This document shows, piece after piece, positions 36,294-43,707 of a stretch of DNA of 49,524 nucleotides (positions within the stretch are counted from its first letter, which is position 1; each line of letters opens with the position of its first letter). The stretch lies in the NCBI GenBank assembly GCA_024697575.1, contig JAILFM010000047.1:1-49524 (forward strand). Direction: 5' to 3'. Source of the DNA: Clostridiales bacterium (GTDB lineage: Bacteria > Bacillota > Clostridia > Oscillospirales > Acutalibacteraceae). A program made the translations under genes and the position numbers. The notes beneath the pieces are model-generated. The model was given only the letters and a program-made list of their open reading frames with translations. It did not search any database and was not told where the DNA came from.

Positions 36294-36295
36294 TA

Positions 36296-37849
36296 CTATC
36301 CCTGAAGCGCCGCCGAGCCGGAAGTCTCATACAGCGGCACAGCGTCGTCGGGGACGGTCACAGTGCCGGATTCGGCGTCTATATTAAAGGTGTCCTTTTC
36401 AAAAAGCTCGATGTTGACATAATAAATTCTGTCAACCATCGATATATCGACAAGGCCGTCGGCAAAGTGAAGCCTTTGGTTATCGCCGGATTCGTTTACG
36501 AGCGAAGTATTGTCCGTCACCCAGAGCTCGGGGTCGGGCGTTGTGGAAACGGAGTTATAGCCCTGCTCAACGGGGAGGTTCTGACCGGCGTTGGTGTAGA
36601 CGGTAAAGCCCTGTACCAGCGCCTCGGATATTGAGGAGCGCACCTCAAGAATTTTTGTGAGCAGCGACTGATTTTCGAGAAGACACAGCGGCTCTTCGCC
36701 GGTCTTCCCCTTCACAATGTCATCCTTTTCACCGGAGTATTCATAGTTGAGTTTCCACTGTTTGACGAAATAGAACTTGACCGCGATATCGTCCCTATTA
36801 TTTATGATAATTATATCTTTACCCGTTTCAAAGGGCACGACAACACCGTCGTTGCTCGTCTTGTCTCTGTTGTTTGAAGGGATGGTACCCATACCGAAGT
36901 TGCACGCGTCGTTAACAACGCCCGCAAGGTCTATGCCCTGACTCGTCTGCTTATAAAACGGATAATACATTATATACGCAGAAACGGGCGCGCCGTTTTC
37001 GTGCTTTTCGACACCGCCGCTGAAGACGGAATACTTTCTGCTCACAACCGTAAACTTCTGCTGACCCGCCTGGGAATAAGTGAACAGATAATGGTATGTT
37101 ATGTTGGTGTATACCTTGTTGTCATTTTCCGTAACATCAACGATGATAACGCGCTCCTTGTCGTCATATTTCTTCTGACCGGCGGCGGCGTAAAACGCGT
37201 TGAAAACCGAGGTGTAGTGAGCATTGCCCTCTTTATCGGTATAATAATCGGCGTTATCGGGGTTCAAAGACCAGTCGGCGGGCTGAGCGAAGAAACCGTC
37301 CGGGTCCTCGAAGTTCTTTATCTCTCTCGTGTTTATGTTGTAAAAACCGTAAAGCTCGCCCTGAAGGACCTTTTGCTCGTCCTTGGGCGTATACTCGGTT
37401 TTGACGCCCTCTTTGCCGAGGGTCATGGTGACGCGGGCGTCAAACTTGCTTGAGCCCTGCTCAAGGCCGGTCAGGTAATAGACCTGATCCTTATAGTGCG
37501 ACGCGGTGCCGGGAGTCGTCTGAAGGACGGTGTTGTCCGGATCGGAACGCAGGGTCACCGTTGAATCCCCGAACTGAAGAAGGGACGCAGTACCCTCGTC
37601 GCACTCCTGGAATTTCTTGACAGAGGTGGAATTGAGCAAGCCGAGAATGCTGAACGCCATATCCGTGCGCTCGCCGATTTTCTGCGCCTTTGTGCTTGTA
37701 CGCGCGGAGGTGACAAAGGTGTGCATAATCGGCGCAATAACAGCCGCAAGAATTGCGACGGCAACAATCAGCTCAACGAGTGAAAAACCCGCCTTGCTTT
37801 TCTTCGCCGACCCGAGGGCGATGTTAAATTTCTTTTTAGCTTTTATCAT
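36296..37849 (-). CDS. large type IV prepilin-like protein, first pilin-like gene
   Basis: The product (517 aa from ATG 37849) has a prepilin leader SAKKSKAG/FSLVELIVAVAILAAVIAP, with Phe at +1 and Glu at +5. The long soluble domain includes a segment ending FTVVSRKYSVFSGG and has no motif I recognise. It is much longer than normal major pilins (~150 aa), so a minor or tip pilin is likely. ATG 37849 has GGGAGAG 11 nt upstream; the GTG at 37861 would lie too close to that site. It is the first gene after the four-helix-bundle cassette. Confidence 0.85.
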   Translation of the reverse strand: MIKAKKKFNIALGSAKKSKAGFSLVELIVAVAILAAVIAPIMHTFVTSARTSTKAQKIGERTDMAFSILGLLNSTSVKKFQECDEGTASLLQFGDSTVTLRSDPDNTVLQTTPGTASHYKDQVYYLTGLEQGSSKFDARVTMTLGKEGVKTEYTPKDEQKVLQGELYGFYNINTREIKNFEDPDGFFAQPADWSLNPDNADYYTDKEGNAHYTSVFNAFYAAAGQKKYDDKERVIIVDVTENDNKVYTNITYHYLFTYSQAGQQKFTVVSRKYSVFSGGVEKHENGAPVSAYIMYYPFYKQTSQGIDLAGVVNDACNFGMGTIPSNNRDKTSNDGVVVPFETGKDIIIINNRDDIAVKFYFVKQWKLNYEYSGEKDDIVKGKTGEEPLCLLENQSLLTKILEVRSSISEALVQGFTVYTNAGQNLPVEQGYNSVSTTPDPELWVTDNTSLVNESGDNQRLHFADGLVDISMVDRIYYVNIELFEKDTFNIDAESGTVTVPDDAVPLYETSGSAALQG

Positions 37850-37931
37850 AACAGACAGCACTCTCCCAAGTGTAAAACATAACGCAAAGAATGAAGCTTA
37901 AATGAAATATGAAGTCAAAAGTATGAAGTAT

Positions 37932-38398
37932 GAAGTATGGGTGCTTCGCACAAATTATATGTCAAAAAACACAATCAATCTTAAATGATGTTTAACTTTC
38001 ACAAACATCATTTGCCCAAATCATACTGTTGGTTTAAGGATAACACAACCGAAGAAAGAATCTTTGTAAGTTCGCATGCCTGAGAATAAACGCTGTCAAA
38101 CTCGGCATCCGCCAAATAATCGGTTTCGTGCAACAGCTCAAGCCAGTAGCAGGTTTCTTCAGCCTCTTTCAACGCTATATTACATTTTGATTGGAAATCG
38201 GGTTTGCTTTGCGCTCTCATCGACTCCCTTATGTTAGCTCCGATACTCGTGCCTGAACGAAGAAGCTGCTTTGAAAGAACATATTCGTGCTTTTCGCCGG
38301 TCAAATACTTATAAAGATTGATTATTCTCACTGCAAAAGCCTTGCTTTTCTCAGCTTTTATATCCATAAATATAATCTGTGCGAAGCACCCTTACTTC
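37932..38398. mobile_element. inverted-repeat cassette carrying a four-helix-bundle gene
   Basis: Imperfect 29-bp terminal inverted repeats (37932-37960 and 38370-38398, 27 of 29 matching) contain GGGTGCTTCGCACA and flank a single gene. Heptamer arrays adjoin both ends: GTATGAA on the left (37907-37941) and CTTACTT on the right (38391-38425). There is no transposase. The cassette sits between pilO and the first prepilin gene, which are otherwise in one direction. Confidence 0.6.
38008..38367 (-). CDS. four-helix bundle protein (23S IVS-encoded / Avd-like family)
   Basis: The 119-aa all-helical protein has the family signature: AFAVRIINLYKYL, then SKQLLRSGTSIGANIRES, DFQSKCNIALKEAEETCYWL and a C-terminal CELTKILSSVVLSL. 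Relatives are encoded in intervening sequences of 23S rRNA and, as Avd, beside diversity-generating retroelements; free copies are common and of unknown function. No reverse transcriptase or variable repeat is visible here. The ATG at 38367 lies inside the right inverted repeat. It has no recognisable Shine-Dalgarno but a TATATT box just upstream, so translation may be leaderless or weak. A hairpin AAATGATGTTT/AAACATCATTT (37983-38013) overlaps its stop. Confidence 0.88.
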   Translation of the reverse strand: MDIKAEKSKAFAVRIINLYKYLTGEKHEYVLSKQLLRSGTSIGANIRESMRAQSKPDFQSKCNIALKEAEETCYWLELLHETDYLADAEFDSVYSQACELTKILSSVVLSLNQQYDLGK

Positions 38399-38442
38399 TT
38401 ACTTTTTACTTCTTACTTCTGACTTGATCAAAAATAGCCCAA

Positions 38443-38468
38443 TAACCGGCCCTTTTTCGAGCCGGTTA
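38443..38468 (-). terminator. possible terminator/attenuator after pilO
   Basis: TAACCGGC/GCCGGTTA (38443-38450, 38461-38468) follows the pilO stop by 15 bp. On the minus strand it is followed by TTGGGCTATTTTT, not a clean T-run. It could reduce read-through from pilMNO into the pilin genes. Confidence 0.5.
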
Positions 38469-38482
38469 AGTAACAATATTCC

Positions 38483-39202
38483 TTAGTTATTGGTTTCCGC
38501 CTGCGGCGCGGTTTCAGGAAGAACGGCGCGGCCGCTGCTGATGGTGTTAAACGGGTCGTCCGTACCGATAGTAACGGGGTAGCTTGTGGGGTACGGGACA
38601 TAAACCGCGCCTTCGTAGTTGATATAATACCGTGAAAGCGAAGCGGTGACGTTGAGAAGACCGGTGCTGCCGTCATACGAAAAGCTGATGTTGTTAAGGA
38701 AGGTTACCGGCTGGTCTTCGCTGTAAACATATTTGATGAAATCCTTAAGCCCCTTGTAGCTGAACTCGCCCTGGAATGTTGAACCGGCGCGGTAGCCGGA
38801 GACATAAGCGGACTGACCGTTGATGACGGTCGTAAAGTCGGTGACATAGTCGCCGGTTGTCACTGAAATACTCGGCAGCTCGAGACCGAAGTGATTATGA
38901 AAATCAACATACCACAAAAGATAATCTTCGGGCAGGATGTCAATGGGAAGTCTGCTTAAAAGCTTATTGATTGTTGATTTTGAATCCTCAATACCGGATC
39001 TGTAAAGAGGGGCGTTACTCTCATAATTTTTCAGCTCGTCGAGAACGGCGCTCTGTTTTCTGATATCCGCCTCGATAGTGTCGTTCTTTTCACTCAGCTT
39101 CTGATAACCGAGAAGGTACCCGGCAAGGAAAACCGCCACGCCGACAAACGCCAGCAAAAGCTGAATATTGGCTGCCGTTAGTGTAAACTTTTTGCCTTTC
39201 AT
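38483..39202 (-). CDS. PilO-like type IV pilus inner-membrane protein
   Basis: This 239-aa protein has one N-terminal membrane helix (LLLAFVGVAVFLAGYLLGYQ, ~14-33). A short coiled coil follows (QKLSEKNDTIEADIRKQSAV, then LDELKNYE). The periplasmic-facing alpha/beta domain begins with a LPIDILPEDYLLWYVDFHNH-like segment, matching PilO topology. PilO pairs with PilN and links the cytoplasmic PilM ring to the pilus. It lies 18 bp after the PilM-PilN fusion and is translated from ATG 39202 after GGAGGGAG. A Pro/Ala/Thr-rich C-terminal tail is unremarkable. Identification rests on topology and position. Confidence 0.75.
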   Translation of the reverse strand: MKGKKFTLTAANIQLLLAFVGVAVFLAGYLLGYQKLSEKNDTIEADIRKQSAVLDELKNYESNAPLYRSGIEDSKSTINKLLSRLPIDILPEDYLLWYVDFHNHFGLELPSISVTTGDYVTDFTTVINGQSAYVSGYRAGSTFQGEFSYKGLKDFIKYVYSEDQPVTFLNNISFSYDGSTGLLNVTASLSRYYINYEGAVYVPYPTSYPVTIGTDDPFNTISSGRAVLPETAPQAETNN

Positions 39203-39220
39203 TGCTCTACTCCCTCCTCA

Positions 39221-40828
39221 TCAAACATCGTCCGCGTTGGTTTCCGCCTGAGCCTCGGGGGCTGCCGCGGGCTGCTCGACGATTTCAACTTTATATGTGC
39301 AGTTGACGGCGAACGATACCTCGGGAATGCCGTCGCTCTCGCTCAAGGAATAGGAGCTGCAGGTCACCTGATCAAGACACTCAAAGCTCCTGAACGCCCT
39401 CACCGCGGCGACCGCCGTGTCGTAATCCGGGGCGGTAATATTGAAGCTTATGCCGGTTTCGCTGCAAGAAGCCGAAAGGGTGTTGATGTTTTTGGGCAGC
39501 TTCTCTTCCATCTCTTCGAGGAAATCGACAAGCTTCGAGTTGTTCTTAAGGCTGCCGCTGACAAAACCGGTTATTCCGGCGTCGCCCGCTGTGTAAGAAT
39601 TGTACTCTTCGTAAAGGGACCTGTATTTTTCCTTCTGGCTGATGGAGTGGTTTATCTTATTAAGCTCGTTTTGCTGAAGCTTATAGGTGATAAACTGAGT
39701 GCCGACAAGAAGAAGGGCGAGCACCGCGCCGGCGATGGCAAGAACAGTGCCGTACTTTTCTTTAATGGCGGAACTTGTCTGCCCTCTTTTGCCGTTTTTG
39801 TCAAGATATTCCTTGGGCAGGAATTTCATCGGCGCAAGGTTTGAGCCCAGACAGTCGATATATATTGAAATATCCTTTATCGAGTTTGCAAGACCCTGAA
39901 CGCCCTCAAGTTCGTCAAGCCAGAAAGACTCAACGCCTATCGCTGAAGCGAGGCTCTCCTTAAGACCGGCGATGTGGCTGCAGGTGCCCATGAGAACAAC
40001 CCTTGCAATCGGCTTATCGGCGAACTTGCCGCCCAGGAAGAAGTCACGTGTTCTCGAAATCGCGGCGGTAAGAAGATCTATGTTCGACTGCTCGCCCTCG
40101 TAGACGACCGCCGGCTGATCCTCACTGCCGTTAAGGCGTTTGAGCGCCTCTCCGTACTGCCAGGACTCCATCTTCTCAAGATCCATGTAGTCGGAAACAA
40201 TGGCGTCGCCGCCGGTAATAATCGAGCGGTGCATCAGGAGGGTGCTGCCCTCCATAAACAGAACGGAGGAGGAATCCGTATCAACGGTAGCGTACATCGT
40301 AACGCCCTCACCGGCAACCGCGTGCAGAACTCTGTATTGACAGTTGGCGCTGAAGTCCAGTGCGTTGATGATAAGCCCTATCTGTTCCGCAAGGCTGATG
40401 TAGCCTTCAACGATAACCTTGGGCACGGCAACAACGAGAATACGCATTTCCTTCTCATCCTTTTCAAGGACGATGGAGTCGATGGTATAGTTCGAAATGT
40501 CAACCGGGAAATACTCGGACGCGTTTGTCTGAACAATATTTTTGACCTGGTCGTCTCTGACAACGGGGATTGTCACTTCACGCGTGGCGATCTTCGCGGA
40601 AGAGACGGCAAAAATAGCGTTCTTGACATAGACATTGTGGTTGTTCAATTCATTCTTCAGCTCTTCGCCAAGAGTAACCGCGTCGATAATCTGACCGTCG
40701 TTGACAGTGTCAGCCGGCGTTGCGAAAATGAAACTGTCGGTAATTTCGTATGCCTTGCCCTTTTTGCTTGAAACACAGACCTTGCAGATACGCTTACCGA
40801 TTTGGATATTAAGAACTCGTGCTGCCAT
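39221..40828 (-). CDS. fused PilM-PilN pilus assembly protein
   Basis: The product (535 aa) has two parts. Residues ~1-345 are a PilM/FtsA-like actin-fold ATPase (VLNIQIGKRICKVCV, VKNAIFAVSSAKIATREVTI, the nucleotide-loop VDTDSSSVLFMEGSTLLMHR, and VVLMGTCSHIAGL). Residues ~360-535 resemble PilN: one membrane helix (VLAIAGAVLALLLVGTQFIT), a coiled coil and a C-terminal alpha/beta domain, ending in an acidic Ala-rich tail. PilM and PilN are separate genes in Pseudomonas and Myxococcus; the known interaction is PilN's N-terminal cytoplasmic peptide in PilM's groove, and fusion would make it permanent. ATG 40828 follows GGAAG. It is the first gene after the promoter at 40872-40900. Confidence 0.8.
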   Translation of the reverse strand: MAARVLNIQIGKRICKVCVSSKKGKAYEITDSFIFATPADTVNDGQIIDAVTLGEELKNELNNHNVYVKNAIFAVSSAKIATREVTIPVVRDDQVKNIVQTNASEYFPVDISNYTIDSIVLEKDEKEMRILVVAVPKVIVEGYISLAEQIGLIINALDFSANCQYRVLHAVAGEGVTMYATVDTDSSSVLFMEGSTLLMHRSIITGGDAIVSDYMDLEKMESWQYGEALKRLNGSEDQPAVVYEGEQSNIDLLTAAISRTRDFFLGGKFADKPIARVVLMGTCSHIAGLKESLASAIGVESFWLDELEGVQGLANSIKDISIYIDCLGSNLAPMKFLPKEYLDKNGKRGQTSSAIKEKYGTVLAIAGAVLALLLVGTQFITYKLQQNELNKINHSISQKEKYRSLYEEYNSYTAGDAGITGFVSGSLKNNSKLVDFLEEMEEKLPKNINTLSASCSETGISFNITAPDYDTAVAAVRAFRSFECLDQVTCSSYSLSESDGIPEVSFAVNCTYKVEIVEQPAAAPEAQAETNADDV

Positions 40829-40871
40829 ATCTTGACTTCCTTCTCAACAGTTTTTTCAATTAGTCTATTTT

Positions 40872-40900
40872 ATTATAGACAATAAACCGAAAAAAAGCAA
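40872..40900 (-). promoter_or_regulatory. promoter of the pilus operon
   Basis: On the minus strand TTGCTT (40895-40900), 17 bp and TATAAT (40872-40877). The -10/start region is within an interrupted palindrome GTCTAT/ATAGAC (40863-40880). The -35 lies in the hairpin that ends the pilD transcript, so termination and initiation signals overlap. Confidence 0.65.
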
Positions 40901-40929
40901 CAACAAAAAATCACTTTTTTTCGGTTTAT
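40882..40929 (-). terminator. terminator of the pilD transcript
   Basis: Perfect 16-bp arms (40882-40897 and 40914-40929, with CCGAAAAAAAG and CTTTTTTTCGG) form a hairpin 43 bp after the pilD stop. The T-run lies within the 3' arm. Confidence 0.65.
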
Positions 40930-40972
40930 GGCATAATATTTTGTTTTTTTGATGATTTTCAGTGCAATTTTC

Positions 40973-41761
40973 TCAAAACCAGATCTTTTCAAGATACCAT
41001 TTTATGATAATATCACCGAACAGAGCGCTTACCGCGTAGCCCGCCGCAAGGTAGGGCGCAAAGGCAAGCTCGTGCCCGACTTTCTTGATAATCATGAGCA
41101 GAATGTGGATAACGCTGCCCACAACGCAGGCGATAACAAGGCTTAAAAGGCTGAATTTGAGGCCGATATAAAGCCCGCACGCCGCGACCAGCTTAAAGTC
41201 GCCGCCGCCCATGGCCCTGCCGTTTGAAATGAAGATGATTGAGAAGAATATCACCGCCATAACAACAAAGCCCAGGACTCTGTCAAGCCACTGGCTGCGC
41301 ATGAGAATTGTGCGCAGAATGCCCAGGATGAAGATGAAAACGCAGGTTGAAGTTTCAATCTCTTTTGTGCGCGCGTCAATCACCGCAATAACCAGAAGGA
41401 CCGAGAAAAACGCCATTGTCAAAAGGGTTTCAAGGTGAATGCCCTTAAAAAAGAGCGCAATAACCCACAAAACGCCGTTCGCCGCTTCGATCGCGGGATA
41501 CTGCGGCGAGATTTTGCTCTTGCAGCCGTGGCATTTGCCCCTGAGCGCAAGCCAGCTGAAAAGCGGAATCAGCTCATACCAGTGAAGCTTTTTGCCGCAG
41601 GTCATACAGTGCGACGGCACAACAACTATCGACTCCCCTTCGGGCATACGGAAAATACACACGTTCAGAAAGCTGCCGACACATATGCCGAACAGAAATG
41701 TGAAGATATAAACCGCCGCCGGAGAAGATTCAAATATAAGATTAAGAGCTTCTTTTACCAT
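40973..41761 (-). CDS. pilD: prepilin peptidase (A24 family) with N-methyltransferase domain
   Basis: This 262-aa polytopic enzyme cleaves prepilin leaders and methylates the new N-terminus. The N-terminal domain has the zinc tetrad Cys52/Cys55/Cys77/Cys80 (CMTCGKKL and CHGCKSKI). The peptidase aspartates are Asp129 in VIDARTKEI and Asp188 in GGGDFK, both intact. GICVGSFLNVCIFRMP is the family's first helix. The ATG at 41761 lacks a strong Shine-Dalgarno, and the gene follows the 55-aa gene by 39 bp, so translational coupling is possible. It can process the three prepilins of this locus. Confidence 0.95.
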   Translation of the reverse strand: MVKEALNLIFESSPAAVYIFTFLFGICVGSFLNVCIFRMPEGESIVVVPSHCMTCGKKLHWYELIPLFSWLALRGKCHGCKSKISPQYPAIEAANGVLWVIALFFKGIHLETLLTMAFFSVLLVIAVIDARTKEIETSTCVFIFILGILRTILMRSQWLDRVLGFVVMAVIFFSIIFISNGRAMGGGDFKLVAACGLYIGLKFSLLSLVIACVVGSVIHILLMIIKKVGHELAFAPYLAAGYAVSALFGDIIIKWYLEKIWF

Positions 41762-41800
41762 AAAATGATTTCTTACTTCTCTCTAATTAAGATAAATGAA

Positions 41801-41968
41801 TCAGCCGAAGATTGCCATGATGTTTGAGATAAGCGCGCCGAAATCAAAGCCGGAAAAGATTTTTGCGATAACAGCGAGAATGCCCGAAGCTTCCGCCTCA
41901 CCCGCAGCGCCGGTGATACCCTGAGCAAGCTGAACGCCGAACTGAATAAAGCTGTTAATGAAATCCAT
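41801..41968 (-). CDS. 55-residue hydrophobic protein upstream of pilD
   Basis: This small frame starts MDFINSFIQFGVQLAQGITG at ATG 41968, with a perfect GGAGGT 6 nt upstream, and ends NIMAIFG. It is rich in Gly, Ala, Ile and Phe, and can form two amphipathic or membrane helices (~2-20 and ~30-54) around a short acidic linker (GEAEAS). I recognise no family. It has the promoter at 42049-42077 and shares the transcript with pilD. It has no prepilin cleavage motif. A real gene is supported by start context, promoter and codon pattern; the function is unknown. Confidence 0.75.
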   Translation of the reverse strand: MDFINSFIQFGVQLAQGITGAAGEAEASGILAVIAKIFSGFDFGALISNIMAIFG

Positions 41969-42002
41969 AACATTACCTCCGTATTAATAATTGTTTTTAT
42001 TC

Positions 42003-42043
42003 AAGGCGAAAACGGCGAAAGCAAAGCCCGGCCTTTCCGCCTT
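42003..42043 (-). promoter_or_regulatory. leader hairpin before the 55-aa gene
   Basis: AAGGCGGAAA and TTTTCGCCTT (minus strand) form a 10-bp stem with one G-U pair and an inner GGC/GCC. There is no T-run, so it is a structured leader rather than a clear terminator. Confidence 0.4.
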
Positions 42044-42048
42044 GGTTT

Positions 42049-42077
42049 ATATTAGCACTATGAAATGCTTTTGTCAA
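42049..42077 (-). promoter_or_regulatory. promoter of the 55-aa gene and pilD
   Basis: On the minus strand a perfect TTGACA (42072-42077), 17 bp and TAATAT (42049-42054) lie ~80 bp before the ATG at 41968. The same 416-bp gene-free stretch (41969-42384) also holds the leader hairpin and the MITE; nothing else is evident in it. Confidence 0.75.
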
Positions 42078-42166
42078 CTGACGCAAAGAAACAAAAAGCT
42101 ATTGATATTCTTGATTTACCTCTGTATTATTACAGAGATAGAGATAAAGATATGAAAGAAATTGAT

Positions 42167-42334
42167 CTAAGGAAACGCTGATTAAATCGGGGTGTTTAGA
42201 ACGGCGAGCAGTTTTTTCGACTGATGAAGTCGAGAAATTGCAGAAATAATTTGTTTATTTCAAGATTTGAGACAAAATCAGGCGGAAAAGATGCCGCCGT
42301 TATGAGTGCGGCGATTTAATCAGCGTTTCCTTAG
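42167..42334. mobile_element. 168-bp MITE with perfect 23-bp terminal inverted repeats
   Basis: The ends 42167-42189 and 42312-42334 are perfect inverted copies (containing AAGGAAACGCTGATTAAATC). The interior has no ORF but a small hairpin TCGACT/AGTCGA (42217-42233). If the element proper begins one base inside, both ends abut TA, which would fit a TA target duplication as in IS630/Tc1-type elements. A related left end is at 441-470. It is inserted 50 bp upstream of the nuclease gene. Confidence 0.8.
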
Positions 42335-42384
42335 GAGAAACACCGATAAAGCCGAAGTGTTTTCCAATGAAAGCGGGTGAGAAA

Positions 42385-43443
42385 ATGTCAAAAAAAGAAA
42401 AAATCGCTTATCTGATTGCGGCTGTCGCCGTAATATTGCTGTTTTCGGTTATCCTTATTCTTTTCGGCCCCGATAAGCCGGAGGAAACGGGCAAGTCGCC
42501 CGCCGCGGTCACCTACACCGAATACACCTACCCGACCGATTACGGCGAGGACGATACCGGTGTTTCAAGTCAGGGTACCGGCACGGGAGCCGTCACCCTT
42601 TCAAAAAAAGCGGTCGTTATTTCGCACTATCCTTCCTATGCCGGCGACGCGTACGCCGAACTCAACGGCAATGTGCCGGGCTTCACACAAAGTGACGTGA
42701 CAACAAAGGCTTTTGAAAGCTACAGCCGCCTTGATTTATACGGGCGGTGCGGCGTTGCCTACGCCAATATATGCAAACAGATAATGCCGAAAGAGGAGCG
42801 CGGCGATATAAGCAGCGTTAAACCCACCGGCTGGCACTCGGTTCAATATGACTTTATTGACAGAAAGAGCCTTTTTAACCGCTGCCATTTAATCGGCTTT
42901 CAGCTCGCCGGTGAAAACGCGAACGAGCTCAACCTCATCACCGGAACCTCATATATGAATGTTGACGGTATGCTGCCCTTTGAAAACGAAATTGCCGAAT
43001 ATGTCAAAAGCACCGGCAATCACGTTCTCTACCGCGTAACGCCTGTGTTTGACGGGGCAAATCTTGTCGCCGACGGCGTACAGATGGAGGCTTATTCGGT
43101 TGAAGACTCCGGCGAGGGCGTAAGCTTTAATGTGTTTTGCTTCAACATTCAGCCCGGCGTCGTGATAAACTATCTCACCGGGGACAGCCGCCTTGCGAAA
43201 AAGGGCGACGGCTATGTTTATTCTTCATTCACAAAACCCGCCGCCGTGACCGTGACGGCAAAAACCGCCGTTAAATCCGGTGAAAAGAAGAAATATGTTG
43301 TCAACACTTACAGAAAAAAGTTCCACCTTCCATCGTGCGAATCGGTGTCCGGCATTAATTCTCAAAACAAAAAGACGGTCGTGGATACAAGAGAAAATCT
43401 TGTTTCTCAAGGCTATTCCCCCTGCGGCAGCTGTAAGCCGTGA
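42385..43443 (+). CDS. membrane-anchored DNA/RNA non-specific endonuclease (NucA/EndA-like)
   Basis: This 352-aa protein has an N-terminal signal anchor (AYLIAAVAVILLFSVILILF, ~8-27) and a Thr/Gly-rich linker. The nuclease domain (~residues 75-270) has the active site NRCHLIGFQLAGENANELNL, with the catalytic His168 and Asn residues, as in Streptococcus EndA-type DNA-entry nucleases. The final ~45 residues (HLPSCESVSG, then SQGYSPCGSCKP) form a Cys-containing module seen at the end of other secreted nucleases, perhaps metal-binding. It probably degrades extracellular DNA at the cell surface. ATG 42385 follows GGTGAG; the MITE lies just upstream, and no separate promoter is obvious. Confidence 0.87.
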   Translation: MSKKEKIAYLIAAVAVILLFSVILILFGPDKPEETGKSPAAVTYTEYTYPTDYGEDDTGVSSQGTGTGAVTLSKKAVVISHYPSYAGDAYAELNGNVPGFTQSDVTTKAFESYSRLDLYGRCGVAYANICKQIMPKEERGDISSVKPTGWHSVQYDFIDRKSLFNRCHLIGFQLAGENANELNLITGTSYMNVDGMLPFENEIAEYVKSTGNHVLYRVTPVFDGANLVADGVQMEAYSVEDSGEGVSFNVFCFNIQPGVVINYLTGDSRLAKKGDGYVYSSFTKPAAVTVTAKTAVKSGEKKKYVVNTYRKKFHLPSCESVSGINSQNKKTVVDTRENLVSQGYSPCGSCKP

Positions 43444-43450
43444 AGATATG

Positions 43451-43488
43451 AAAAAACCGGGGCTGACCTTTTCAGGCGCTCCGGTTTT
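43451..43488. terminator. bidirectional terminator between nuclease and rpsU unit
   Basis: AAAACCGG/CCGGTTTT arms (43453-43460, 43481-43488) are flanked by T-rich sequence, strongest on the minus strand (CCGGTTTTTTC). They serve the convergent nuclease and the rpsU-62-aa transcript. Confidence 0.7.
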
Positions 43489-43507
43489 CGGCTGTTTACA
43501 GCACTTT

Positions 43508-43696
43508 TTAAAACCCGAAATACTTGGTAAGTAAACCCGACAAGACCGTCCAGATGGGGTTCCAGATCGGCGCGACGATTGAAAGAAGACCGGTAAGGTA
43601 GTCACCGTTGACCTGTGAAATGTGAAAATCCTTAAGTCCGTTCAAAAGCGCGTCAAGCAGCTCAACAAGACCGGTGGTATCAACATCGATATTCAT
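43508..43696 (-). CDS. 62-residue protein coupled to rpsU
   Basis: The product begins MNIDVDTTGLVELLDALLNG and ends LSGLLTKYFGF. It could form amphipathic or membrane-associated helices around a central polar segment (HISQVNGDY). ATG 43696 is only 11 nt after the rpsU stop, and a GAGGTAA Shine-Dalgarno lies in that gap, so it is translated from the rpsU message. A bidirectional terminator follows 20 bp after the stop. I recognise no family. The general look (tiny, Gly/Leu/Phe-rich, little charge) resembles the 55-aa protein at 41801, but no alignment is claimed. Confidence 0.7.
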   Translation of the reverse strand: MNIDVDTTGLVELLDALLNGLKDFHISQVNGDYLTGLLSIVAPIWNPIWTVLSGLLTKYFGF

Positions 43697-43707
43697 AAAA
43701 TTACCTC

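Noticed and set aside
38008-38367. Four-helix-bundle gene as part of a diversity-generating retroelement
   Set aside because: No reverse transcriptase and no template/variable repeat pair is visible within the window.
39974-40771. 265-aa plus-strand open frame
   Set aside because: Antisense to the PilM-PilN gene, whose motifs are clear.
41801-41968. 55-aa protein as a leaderless bacteriocin or major pilin
   Set aside because: Net charge is not positive as in leaderless bacteriocins, no immunity or export gene adjoins, and there is no prepilin cleavage motif.
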